Assembly: GCA_022827885.1 (NCBI GenBank)
Contig: JAJEIP010000120.1
Coordinates: 1 to 64,000, forward strand
Direction of reading: 5' to 3'
From: Candidatus Poribacteria bacterium
GTDB lineage: Bacteria; Poribacteria; WGA-4E; WGA-3G
Length of the DNA: 64,000 nt
The notes under the pieces were generated by a model. That model was not told the DNA's origin. It saw only the letters and a program-made list of their open reading frames with translations, and ran no database searches. Of the stretch, positions 1 to 7,894 are shown in pieces. The position numbers were made by a program, and so were the translations under genes. Each line of letters opens with the position of its first letter. The stretch's first letter is position 1.

Positions 1-175
1 TTTTAGAATTACTTGGACATTCTCAAACAGTGTGAATGCCGCCAACGGACATTCACATTGGCCCAGGAGACCAACAGCCTCTGCTACAAAAATGATCATG
101 TATTTTTAGGATTTACCATAAATGCCCCTACTTTAGCATCAATTGATAGATGATAGGCGGTTCATCCATTTCTCT
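1..175. other. Intergenic DNA at left window edge
   Basis: No gene is seen here. The stretch contains an inverted repeat, TGTGAATG at 31-38 and CATTCACA at 50-57, with an 11 bp loop. It lies downstream of the minus-strand ligase gene that ends at 176. The hairpin is not followed by a T-run on the minus strand, so it is a poor intrinsic terminator. Confidence 0.6.
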
Positions 176-1426
176 CTACGAAACTCGTTCATCGGTGAAT
201 CGGTTTGACTTGAGCTCATATCTCGGTAGCGTTCCGAGTGGGACCGATTTCACGACGGCGCGCAAACCTAACTCGTCTCGGATCGCAGCGGCGACGGCAG
301 TAGCGGTTTCAGCAGGATTTGGGTGTGTAGATTCAATCTGGATTTCGAGTTCGTCGAGCGTGCCTGTTCCGTAGATGCGTGCGGCGAACTCGCGGACATC
401 CGAAAACTTGAGGATGATGTTTTCGAGTGTCGCAGGATACACGTTTAGACCGCGAATGATAACCGCTTTGTCCAATCGTCCGATAACGCCGCCATCAAGA
501 ACACGACTCGCCTGACCGCATTCGCACGGTGCTGATTTAAGCTTGACGTAGTCTCCCGTCCGGTAACGGATGACGGGCATGCCGACGCGTCCTAAATTTG
601 TTATGACTAACTCGCCCGCGTCTGCAGGGTTTCCGGTTTCTGGATCGAGGACTTCACAGATAAACTCGTCTTCGTTGAGATGGACACCCGCCTGCGGTTC
701 ACACATAACGCCCCATGCCCCGACTTCCGTTGCGCCGGCATGATCGTAGGCACGCGCCCCCCAACGGCTCTCAATGCGGTGTTTCGTAGCCGGTAGACTC
801 GCTCCGGGTTCACCAGCATGGATTGTCACCCGAATTGAAGTTTCTTCAGGTAGATTAATACCATCCTGTTCTGCGACTTCAGCGAGCCGCAACGCATACG
901 TCGGTGTGGCAATTAGGACCGTCACATCGTTGCTGAGAATCGCACGTATCCGCTGGTCGGACGTCATACCTCCATTGGGAATCGTGAGCGCACCCAATTG
1001 CTGCGCCCCGTGATAGGCACTCCAGAAACCGATAAAGGGACCGAACGAAAAGGCGATCATGAGTCGGTCGGCTGAAGTTACGCCGGCAGCGCGATAGATT
1101 TCGCCCCAACATTTTCCCCACCAATCCCACGATTCCGCTGTATCTAACCATCGCAGGGGTGAACCTGTTGTGCCTGAGGTTCGGTGGAGACAGGTATACT
1201 GCTCCAAGGGAAAGGTGAGATTCGTGCCGTAAGGGGGATGCGATACTTGATCGGTGCTGAGCTCTTCCTTGGTGGTAAACGGGAGTTGCCGGTAGTCTGT
1301 GAACGATTGGATATCGTTTTGATGCGTGACCCCGGCTTCGGTGAGTTTTTGCTTGTAGAAAGCGTTTGTTTCTAACACCAGAGCAAGCATCTCACGGAGG
1401 CGATGTAATTGCGTTTGTGTATCCAT
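176..1426 (-). CDS. Phenylacetate-CoA ligase (PaaK)-like AMP-forming ligase
   Basis: Adenylate-forming enzyme of the PaaK type, which activates a carboxylic acid to an acyl-AMP and then transfers it to CoA. The protein has 416 residues, slightly shorter than the usual 430-440. The ATP-binding P-loop HRTSGTTGSPLRW is at about residues 81-93. The YDHAGATEVG block, the YRTGDY block and the C-terminal lid (RLDKAVIIRGLNVYP) are all present. The gene starts 3 bp after the stop of the HemN-like gene, so the two are probably co-translated. The substrate cannot be read from sequence; phenylacetate is not implied because no paa genes are nearby. Confidence 0.85.
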   Translation of the reverse strand: MDTQTQLHRLREMLALVLETNAFYKQKLTEAGVTHQNDIQSFTDYRQLPFTTKEELSTDQVSHPPYGTNLTFPLEQYTCLHRTSGTTGSPLRWLDTAESWDWWGKCWGEIYRAAGVTSADRLMIAFSFGPFIGFWSAYHGAQQLGALTIPNGGMTSDQRIRAILSNDVTVLIATPTYALRLAEVAEQDGINLPEETSIRVTIHAGEPGASLPATKHRIESRWGARAYDHAGATEVGAWGVMCEPQAGVHLNEDEFICEVLDPETGNPADAGELVITNLGRVGMPVIRYRTGDYVKLKSAPCECGQASRVLDGGVIGRLDKAVIIRGLNVYPATLENIILKFSDVREFAARIYGTGTLDELEIQIESTHPNPAETATAVAAAIRDELGLRAVVKSVPLGTLPRYELKSNRFTDERVS

Positions 1427-1429
1427 GTA

Positions 1430-2770
1430 TTAGGTATATCGCGTGTTCTGGTATTCAGGGGCATAGAATGCCGGGAGCAGGCTATCGACTTGGAGCAATC
1501 CGCGTTGCGTCAGTTGAATCTCGTCCGATGCAGCGTTGACACGTAACATGCCGTCGTTTTGCAGTTTCGCGAAGGGTTCGGCAAAAGTATCGAGGATGTC
1601 CGCGTCGAACTTCGCCTTGAAATAGGAAGGTCTGATCTTTCCGAGTTTGAGTTGCAGGATCATCTCTCGCGTTAACCGCTCTGATTCCGTGGGTTTCAGG
1701 GCTCGGTAAACTGGAATCCTATCTTCCGCAAGATGACTGAGGTAGTCGCCCCATGAAGGAGCATTTTGGAAATGAATCCCGCTGAGGTGCGAGAAAGAAG
1801 CAACACCTGTGCCTATCATATCGCTCCCCTGCCACACGGCATCGCGATAGACAAACTGGCAGTGTTTATCTCTCTTTAGCACTGTATACGCGCTGGATTG
1901 TGCGTAACCGGCTTGCTCAAACTGCTCAAAGGCGTATTGGTGCCATTCGCGCTTCAGTTTCCAGTCTGCGACCGGGAGTGTATCGCCGCCGAGGATGTCT
2001 TTAGAGTAAACGGTGTTGAACGGCAATTCCAACTGATAGACGGTGACACTATCCGGGTCAAGTTCAATAGTCTTTTGGACGGTTTCTCGCCAACTCTCCC
2101 ACGTTTCACCGATCATACCTGAGATGAGGTCGATGTTGACCTGATCGAACGCCAACGTCTTTATCCACGGGACGATGCGATATACCTCTTTGGAGAGATG
2201 TGCCCTCCCGTTTTCAGCGAGGATCTCGTCGTTCAGGTTCTCAACGCCGAGGCTCAATCGGGTTACACCGATCCCTTTGATCGCCTCTACTTTCTTTTCT
2301 GTCAAGGTACCCGGTTCACATTCAAAAGCGACCTCTTCAGCGGCATCCCACGGCATTACCCGTTTTACCCGATCAACGAGAGCCGTCAGGTGTTTGACGC
2401 TGATATAGGAAGGGGTCCCGCCACCGAAATAGACGAATTTCAGGGGTCTGTCAGCAATTGCGGGTTGTGCACTGTAAAGTTCCACCTCTTTCGCGAGGGC
2501 GTTCAGATACGTGTCGATTTCTGAACTGTTTTTATCGGTATAGACCCGGAAATAGCAGAATTTGCACCGCTTGCGACAGAACGGGATATGGAGGTAAAGC
2601 CCCAGCGTGGCATCTGGACGTGGGTGTTCACTGAGGGCGCGTTCCACTTCTGGTACATCGGACTCGCCCCATACGGAATACGGCGGGTAGTTGGAGACGA
2701 AGACGCTCCCTACGGTTGTATCTTTTGAGTCTATGCCTGCTGTCGCAGGTTCCGGTTTTGTTTCAGGCAT
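1430..2770 (-). CDS. HemN-like radical SAM protein (coproporphyrinogen III oxidase family)
   Basis: Radical S-adenosylmethionine enzyme of 446 residues. The [4Fe-4S] motif is CRKRCKFCYF, with cysteines near residues 65, 69 and 72. The SAM-binding YFGGGTPS block follows at about 114, and the HemN-type C-terminal region (LKLGKIRPSYF onward) is present. The first ~50 residues are an extra leader. AAAGGA lies 8 nt before the ATG. HemN-like proteins also include heme chaperones and class C radical SAM methyltransferases or cyclopropanases. Coupling to an AMP ligase and the absence of other heme genes favour a biosynthetic role over true HemN; this is inference. Confidence 0.85.
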   Translation of the reverse strand: MPETKPEPATAGIDSKDTTVGSVFVSNYPPYSVWGESDVPEVERALSEHPRPDATLGLYLHIPFCRKRCKFCYFRVYTDKNSSEIDTYLNALAKEVELYSAQPAIADRPLKFVYFGGGTPSYISVKHLTALVDRVKRVMPWDAAEEVAFECEPGTLTEKKVEAIKGIGVTRLSLGVENLNDEILAENGRAHLSKEVYRIVPWIKTLAFDQVNIDLISGMIGETWESWRETVQKTIELDPDSVTVYQLELPFNTVYSKDILGGDTLPVADWKLKREWHQYAFEQFEQAGYAQSSAYTVLKRDKHCQFVYRDAVWQGSDMIGTGVASFSHLSGIHFQNAPSWGDYLSHLAEDRIPVYRALKPTESERLTREMILQLKLGKIRPSYFKAKFDADILDTFAEPFAKLQNDGMLRVNAASDEIQLTQRGLLQVDSLLPAFYAPEYQNTRYT

Positions 2771-2866
2771 TATTGATGTTCCTTTATTAAATCTGCGATA
2801 GATATGATAGGACGTATCAGGTTCCTCTGATTTTTAGTCAAACTCACGATTGAATAAGTTCGCAAT

Positions 2867-2896
2867 ATTATAACACGAAACGGCAAACCGTGCCAA
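2867..2896 (-). promoter_or_regulatory. Putative sigma-70 promoter for the HemN-like/PaaK pair
   Basis: On the minus strand a TTGGCA box (2891-2896) and TATAAT (2867-2872) are separated by 18 bp. The -35 box abuts the stop of the PQQ-type gene at 2898. This suggests that the radical SAM/ligase pair can be transcribed separately from the genes upstream. Confidence 0.5.
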
Positions 2897-2897
2897 T

Positions 2898-4076
2898 CTA
2901 CGTTGACCCAAAGCAGTAGAGGATCCCGTCCTCGGTCCCGATGTAGATTCTACCCTCGGAGACGCTGGGTGAGGCGACAATAGCGGAACCCGTTGCGAAT
3001 TCCCATACCGATTCACCCGTCGTAATATCTAAAGCGATAAACACCCCACGGGTTGTCCCCACAAAGGCGCGTCTCCCGGCAATGACGGCAGAAGACTCGA
3101 TACGGGATTTAGCGGTATAGGTCCATAGCGACTCACCCGTCGCCTGTGAGAGTGCATGTACCATCTTATCGCGTCCTCCGATGATAACGCTGTCTTCCGT
3201 GAGGGCGGCGGAAGCAAAGAATGGAAATCTGCGTTTCGGATGCCGATACCGCCAGGCAATCTCCCCAGTATCTAACGCAACCCCCAATATTTCAGTGCCA
3301 TACGTGCCACAATAGACGCGGTCTTGTGAAATTGCCGGACTCGCCCCGACATACGCCCCGAGATCTATCTGTTGCGTCTGCGTGCCGTCGTCAATATTGA
3401 TAACGCGGAGATAACTGTCGCATCCGGTAACAATTGCAAAGTTGTCTGCCTTACCAGAATCGTTTGAGACTTGCGTCCAGACCCCAGGCGTGCCGTGGAC
3501 GTAGCCTTCCGTCTCCAATTTCCAGACCAGTTCTCCATTCTCCCGGTTCAAACAGTAGAGGAATCCGTCATACGATCCGAACAGCACGCGGTTATCAACG
3601 ATATTTGCCGATGAGATGATTTCGCCTTCCGTCGTGAACTGCCATTGCGTCTCTTGGGTGTTAATGTCCACTGCATGAAAAACCCCATCCCCATCCCCGA
3701 AATAGACGACGCCATTGTGAACAGAGGGTGAGGCTTTGATGGCTCCCTCTACCTGATGCGTCCACTTCTGTTCGCCGGTTTGCGCGTCAAGTGCGTAGAG
3801 GCTTCCATCTAACGCACCAACATAGACCGTGCCATCGACGACTGCGGCGGTGGATTCGATCATATCGCCTGCCTGAAAAGTCCAAAGCAATTGGGGATTT
3901 TCGGGGAGTTCGGAATCTGCGACACCGGTGAGTTGTGGGTTACCCCGGAAACTTGCCCAGTCGCCAAAAGATACGTGTGATGCGAAGAGCAATAGGAAAA
4001 TTAGAAAAGTAGCAGGCACACGCCGTTGCGCCGTCGCTTTTGACTTTTTAAGATATGTCCGATTCCGCTTATCCAT
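2898..4076 (-). CDS. Secreted PQQ-type (BamB-like) beta-propeller protein
   Basis: An eight-bladed propeller of the PQQ-like/quinoprotein ADH repeat family. Repeated units of the form VYVGALDGSLYALDAQTGEQKW recur along the chain roughly every 40 residues. A basic N-terminus, a hydrophobic stretch (FLIFLLLFASHVSFG) and a likely cleavage before DWASFRG indicate export. The ORF is open to 4100, but that start lies inside the upstream gene; the ATG at 4076 gives a clean start 7 bp after the upstream stop. No PQQ-dehydrogenase catalytic motifs are evident, so a binding or scaffold role is more likely than catalysis. Confidence 0.85.
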   Translation of the reverse strand: MDKRNRTYLKKSKATAQRRVPATFLIFLLLFASHVSFGDWASFRGNPQLTGVADSELPENPQLLWTFQAGDMIESTAAVVDGTVYVGALDGSLYALDAQTGEQKWTHQVEGAIKASPSVHNGVVYFGDGDGVFHAVDINTQETQWQFTTEGEIISSANIVDNRVLFGSYDGFLYCLNRENGELVWKLETEGYVHGTPGVWTQVSNDSGKADNFAIVTGCDSYLRVINIDDGTQTQQIDLGAYVGASPAISQDRVYCGTYGTEILGVALDTGEIAWRYRHPKRRFPFFASAALTEDSVIIGGRDKMVHALSQATGESLWTYTAKSRIESSAVIAGRRAFVGTTRGVFIALDITTGESVWEFATGSAIVASPSVSEGRIYIGTEDGILYCFGST

Positions 4077-4083
4077 TTGTGTT

Positions 4084-5205
4084 TTAATAAATCTGTTCAT
4101 AAAGTCTCATAAAATCTCTAATGTTGAGGGAACGCGGGTTGAACTGTGCCGTCCACTGTGTTGCCGCTTCCTTTGCCACCGTCGGTATGTCAGTCGTTCC
4201 TATCGCGTATTGGATAGGATACTCCCGGAGCCTATTCGGCAAATTGCCAACCTGTTTTAGGGTTGTAATTCTGTCCGCTAAGTCTCCATCAGGATACAGT
4301 TCACGATAGGCACCTCCTGCGACAGCACTATTGAATCGGATGACGTGCGGTAACATCAACGCGACGGCGACACCGTGGACAACCCCATACCTTGCCGTCA
4401 GGGGGTTAGCACAAGCATGTGCGGCACCCAGCATCGAGTTTTCAATCGCAAGTCCGGCGAGGTAAGCACCGAACAGCATCTTACTTCGGGCTGTAGCATT
4501 TTCAGGTTCAAGGCATGCCGCAAAGTGCGTGTTTAGCAAATCCCAGGCGTATCGTGCGAACATCTGAGACATCGGGGTGTGTCGGGTGGAAACGAAACTT
4601 TCGATCGCATGGGCAATGGCATCTATACCTGTTACTGCTGCCACGGATCTGGGCAAGGTTTCCGTGAGTGTCGCATCCAAAATTACAGTCCCGAACCGTG
4701 CTTTTTTATCGCCACACGCCATCTTGACGTGTGTATCCGCCTGTGCGATGAGTGCATAGGACTGTGCCTCGCTGCCGGTGCCGATCGTGGTCGGGATACC
4801 GATAGAGGGGAGCATCGGTTGTGTTGCCTTGTTTGTGCCCCAGTAGTCCTCCATCTTTCCGCCGTTTGTGAGCAGGAAGTTTACGCCTTTCGCACAATCC
4901 ATTGAACTGCCGCCGCCGAGTCCGATGATGAGATCTATCGGCGCGTTGGTCTTGGCGACTGCAAGCGCAGCGTCAACGTCTTCTGTCGTCGGGTTGGGTG
5001 TCGTATCCGCAAAAACGTAAGCGGCGATCCTTTCGCTTTGCAGTGCTGAGACGGCTCTCGCGAGGATACCAGCCTTTTCAATGCCGGCATCTGTCACGAG
5101 AAGGACACGGCTACCCCCGCGTTCGCGGGTCAGTTCACCGAGTCTCTCGATTGTGTTATTACCGAAAATGACCTGTTGGTTCAGTTCGCAGTCGAAAGTT
5201 TCCAT
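4084..5205 (-). CDS. Iron-containing alcohol dehydrogenase family protein
   Basis: Group III metal-dependent dehydrogenase of 373 residues, the normal family length. The nucleotide-binding GGGSSMDCAKG motif is at about residues 97-107. The metal-binding region includes TGIDAIAHAIESF (Asp and His ligands), the AHACANPLT segment and GVVHGVAVALMLPH (His ligands). The family reduces aldehydes or oxidises alcohols with NAD(P). An in-frame GTG precedes the ATG by one codon; I take the ATG at 5205. It heads a minus-strand run with the propeller gene 7 bp downstream. Substrate unknown. Confidence 0.9.
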   Translation of the reverse strand: METFDCELNQQVIFGNNTIERLGELTRERGGSRVLLVTDAGIEKAGILARAVSALQSERIAAYVFADTTPNPTTEDVDAALAVAKTNAPIDLIIGLGGGSSMDCAKGVNFLLTNGGKMEDYWGTNKATQPMLPSIGIPTTIGTGSEAQSYALIAQADTHVKMACGDKKARFGTVILDATLTETLPRSVAAVTGIDAIAHAIESFVSTRHTPMSQMFARYAWDLLNTHFAACLEPENATARSKMLFGAYLAGLAIENSMLGAAHACANPLTARYGVVHGVAVALMLPHVIRFNSAVAGGAYRELYPDGDLADRITTLKQVGNLPNRLREYPIQYAIGTTDIPTVAKEAATQWTAQFNPRSLNIRDFMRLYEQIY

Positions 5206-5255
5206 CACTGAAATCCGATAGAATATAGCGCATTCGTAGATTCTATTTCTTCGCT

Positions 5256-5283
5256 GGCGAGGTTTCCTAACCTCGCCTTTTTC
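5256..5283 (+). terminator. Terminator-like palindromic repeat
   Basis: The stem GGCGAGG (5256-5262) pairs with CCTCGCC (5271-5277) around an 8-nt loop and is followed by TTTTTCT. It has the form of a rho-independent terminator on the plus strand, although the flanking genes are on the minus strand. It may simply be a dispersed palindrome. Confidence 0.45.
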
Positions 5284-5360
5284 TAAGGCTTACCAGCAGA
5301 GAATCGTATTGTATAAATCCTTTATCGTAAAGCCCGAAAATATCTGAACATCCCCCGGTA

Positions 5361-5381
5361 GGTGCGGTTTCTAACCGCACC
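5361..5381. repeat. Dispersed palindrome GGTGCGGTT-TCT-AACCGCACC (copy 1)
   Basis: Perfect 9 bp inverted repeat with a 3-nt loop. The same palindrome recurs at 19863-19883 in opposite orientation, and a degenerate copy is at 24861-24881. All copies are intergenic and most are preceded by GTA(GGT). Confidence 0.8.
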
Positions 5382-5520
5382 GATCATCGTGTAAAAGTAA
5401 TTATGGACTTCCCTATAACAGGATACCAGATTCTTCGGGACAAAATCAAGGGAAAGGTGAATTGTCTCAGTAACGAGGTTTTATGAGGGGTAAGAGGTGG
5501 TTGGATGGTATTGGCGTTAA

Positions 5521-5563
5521 TTGTCTGAATCGCGGATTACATGGATTGCGCAGATTTCGCGGG
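5521..5563 (+). repeat. Dispersed ~45 bp repeat, copy 1
   Basis: A plus-strand copy containing GTCTGAATCGCGGATTAC and then GGATTGCGCAGATTTCGCG. Related copies are at 7002-7047 and 41468-41515, both in the opposite orientation. This copy and the one at 7002 bracket the TPR gene as inverted repeats. Confidence 0.75.
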
Positions 5564-5622
5564 TTGAAACCTGTAACACCAGATAATCCGCTAAGATGGG
5601 CGTTTTCATTATACTATTATGC

Positions 5623-6879
5623 CTACAGTGGCGTCAGCATTGCGGCAATGTCTTCTGGTGGATTAACATCCGAGATCTGTTTAAATTTGGCGATGTTTTT
5701 CCTTCTATATTGTAATGCGCTAATGCTGTCTTTTCCTATGACTTTAGCAACAGTTAGGTCTAACCTCGCTTTTTCCCATTGTTGCCTCAGTGACCATACC
5801 ACACCACGGTTGTAATATGCCTCGGCATAATCGGATTTAAGTTGGATTGCTTTATTCAAGTCTTTAATAGCATACTCCATTTCATCTTTGACGAGGTAGG
5901 TAAGACCGCGATTATTATATACCTCAGCAAAGTCTGGTTTGAGTTGTATTGCCTTGTTATAGTCTTTAATGGCAAAGTCAACTTCACCTTTGGCATAATA
6001 AGCGTAACCGCGACCGCCATAAGCATTGGCAAATTCCGGCTTGAGGTCTATCGCTGTGCTAAAGTCTTTGATGGCGAGATTGGATTTGTCTTGTTTGTTG
6101 TAAACCACGCCGCGATTGTTATACGCCTCGGCGTAATCGGATCGCAATTCAATCGCTTTTGTGTAGTCTTCAATAGCACGCTCAAATTCACCTCTGTGCT
6201 CATAAGCTACACCCCGATTACAATAAGCTTCGGCGCGATCAGGGTTCAGATGAATCGCCTTGTTATAGTCTTTGATAGCGAGACTCGTTATGCCTTTCCT
6301 AATATAAGCGTTACCGCGATTATTGTAGGCAGGCGCAAAGTTTGGTAAGAATTCAATTGCCTTGCTCGTGTCTTCAAGGGTCTTGTCAGCATTGCCTTTA
6401 TCCCGGTAAGCAATACCGCGGTTGTTGTATGCCTTCGCAAAGTCGGGTCTCAGTTCTATCGCTGTATTAAAGTCTTGGATAGCGAGGTCAACCTCATTCA
6501 TTCGGTGGTAGGTTAAACCACGTCCATTGTAGGCATCGGCGAGGTTTGGTTTAATTTGTATCGCTTTGTTAAAGTCTTGAATGGCACACTTAAATTCACC
6601 CTTTTTGCTATAGGCGATTCCGCGATCACAATACGCGTCAGCATTATCAGGTCTGAGTGCAATCAGTTTATTATAATCTTTGATGGCAGATTTGAAATCA
6701 CCTTTGATGCGGTAAACGTAGCCACGTATACTATAGACGGGCGCGTAATCTGGCTTCAGTTCAATCGCCTTGTTGTAGTCTTCAATGGCCCCGTCGTACT
6801 TTCTCGCGAACAACCTCTGGTCCCCACGTCGTGAATATTTGAAAAAAAGTTTATCTCTGTCGGTTAATTTATTGTTCAT
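5623..6879 (-). CDS. Tetratricopeptide repeat (TPR) protein
   Basis: A 418-residue protein made almost wholly of about eleven 34-residue TPR units with the pattern AYNNRGxAYxxKGExxxAIxDYNKAI. TPRs mediate protein-protein contacts; no catalytic domain is visible. The ATG at 6879 has GAGAGA 8 nt upstream and follows a consensus promoter, so the longer frame reaching 6978 is not used. The C-terminus (PPEDIAAMLTPL) resembles the linker IPADVADMLAP in the TPR protein at 56957, but here the protein stops where that one continues into a UPF0175 domain. Opposite-strand open frames are artefacts of the repeats. Confidence 0.9.
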   Translation of the reverse strand: MNNKLTDRDKLFFKYSRRGDQRLFARKYDGAIEDYNKAIELKPDYAPVYSIRGYVYRIKGDFKSAIKDYNKLIALRPDNADAYCDRGIAYSKKGEFKCAIQDFNKAIQIKPNLADAYNGRGLTYHRMNEVDLAIQDFNTAIELRPDFAKAYNNRGIAYRDKGNADKTLEDTSKAIEFLPNFAPAYNNRGNAYIRKGITSLAIKDYNKAIHLNPDRAEAYCNRGVAYEHRGEFERAIEDYTKAIELRSDYAEAYNNRGVVYNKQDKSNLAIKDFSTAIDLKPEFANAYGGRGYAYYAKGEVDFAIKDYNKAIQLKPDFAEVYNNRGLTYLVKDEMEYAIKDLNKAIQLKSDYAEAYYNRGVVWSLRQQWEKARLDLTVAKVIGKDSISALQYRRKNIAKFKQISDVNPPEDIAAMLTPL

Positions 6880-6913
6880 AGTAGTGTCTCTCAGTAGCCG
6901 ATGACTCATCTCA

Positions 6914-6942
6914 ATTATATAACTCAGGGGTGAGTTTGTCAA
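6914..6942 (-). promoter_or_regulatory. Consensus sigma-70 promoter of the TPR gene
   Basis: On the minus strand TTGACA (6937-6942) and TATAAT (6914-6919) are exactly 17 bp apart, a perfect consensus. It fixes the TPR start at 6879, because the upstream methionine at 6978 would lie before the promoter. Confidence 0.8.
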
Positions 6943-7001
6943 TCTTAATTTGAAACGGGCTGAATCGTAAATTTTCACAGGTGGTACGGATAACGGACCT
7001 T

Positions 7002-7047
7002 AAAATCCGCATAATCTGTGCAATCCGTGTAATCCGAGATTCAGACG
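7002..7047 (-). repeat. Dispersed ~45 bp repeat, copy 2
   Basis: Contains AATCTGTGCAATCCGTGTAA followed by TCCGAGATTCAGAC. It is the inverted partner of the copy at 5521-5563 and is in the same orientation as that at 41468-41515. It lies between the TPR promoter and the D-aminopeptidase gene. Confidence 0.75.
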
Positions 7048-7099
7048 ATTTATTGCGGGATTGATAAAAATGGATTTCGGTAGGTGGGTTTCTTTAGCG

Positions 7100-7873
7100 T
7101 TAAATGGAGAGGGCGCACAGGTCATCGGTATGCCAGCGGACGGTGCGATCATCAATTTTCTCGGCACCCCGTTGCAGGTACCCGTCAATTGATTTGCCTT
7201 CAAGCACTCGAACTTCAAACGTATACGGGGGATCAATTCTCAGCGGGGCAATCTTAGTGATATTTTGGCAAGCCGCCGCAGCAACCGCGCGGATCAATGC
7301 TCGCGACCGTTGGGGTGATAGATGCAACGCAAGTTCCTGTCCGAGTCCCTGTTTGGTCTCAACACCATAAATATCGGGTATCAATTCTTTCGCTTCTGCT
7401 ACGGCTTTATCGTCACCAGAGATAAAAACCGTTGGGACGTTGAAAGTGCCCGCGAGCACTGCACGACAGCCGAATTCTCCGATCTCTTTTCCGTTGAGCT
7501 TGTAGTATTCAATGGACAACGAGGAATACGTATGACTCAACGGGGCGTTTGGCGTGCCTGCCATGGCGTGCTGCCCTAAGAAAAAGAGGGCATCGTAGGT
7601 CTCGTCAAGATAGTAAGGCGGACGAATCGGACCCCGCGCAATTAACTTCGCCTGCGGATGGAATTCAAGCACATCAATTCCGCCAGTCCCGTGCCCGTCC
7701 CAGACCACGATTTCCGCGCCTGCATCCACATCAAGAATGCCATCAACAGCAGCGTTTAACTCCTGCGTCAGTAACCGCATGGCGGTTTCTTTCTGGGGAC
7801 CCTCTTCACGGGTTTGACTGAAGCGGGATACCATCGCCACCCCTTCTAAGTCGGTTAAAATGTAAATCTTCAT
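7100..7873 (-). CDS. dppA: D-aminopeptidase, DppA/M55 family
   Basis: Zinc peptidase of family M55 (257 residues) that releases N-terminal D-amino acids, for example from D-Ala-containing cell-wall peptides. The family zinc ligands can be placed: Asp8 and Glu10 in TDLEG, His61 in WDGHG, His102 in GQHA and Glu133 in IGEFG. His114 (LSHTYS) matches the catalytic histidine. The gene begins 21 bp after the ferredoxin oxidoreductase beta subunit stop, so it is probably co-transcribed. It is not beside a dipeptide ABC transporter as in Bacillus. Confidence 0.9.
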   Translation of the reverse strand: MKIYILTDLEGVAMVSRFSQTREEGPQKETAMRLLTQELNAAVDGILDVDAGAEIVVWDGHGTGGIDVLEFHPQAKLIARGPIRPPYYLDETYDALFFLGQHAMAGTPNAPLSHTYSSLSIEYYKLNGKEIGEFGCRAVLAGTFNVPTVFISGDDKAVAEAKELIPDIYGVETKQGLGQELALHLSPQRSRALIRAVAAAACQNITKIAPLRIDPPYTFEVRVLEGKSIDGYLQRGAEKIDDRTVRWHTDDLCALSI

Positions 7874-7894
7874 GATCGTTGGAATCCTACCAAA

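Larger units (their letters stand above)
5206..5622. other. Gene-free interval with repeat hairpins
   Basis: No convincing gene. It holds a GGCGAGG/CCTCGCC hairpin (5256-5277) followed on the plus strand by TTTTTCT, a GGTGCGGTT/AACCGCACC hairpin (5361-5381), and one copy of a dispersed ~45 bp repeat (5521-5563). These are listed separately. Confidence 0.7.

Noticed and set aside
2834-3016. 60-residue minus-strand frame near 2.9 kb
   Set aside because: Overlaps the PQQ propeller gene in another frame and has no ribosome-binding site.
5842-6834. Long plus-strand open frames opposite the TPR gene
   Set aside because: They arise from the 102 bp periodic TPR codons read on the other strand; they have no ribosome-binding site or family match.
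5700-6850. Periodic ~102 bp repeats that could look like a CRISPR array
   Set aside because: The period is three times 34 codons and the repeats translate as TPR units; no short identical repeats with unique spacers.
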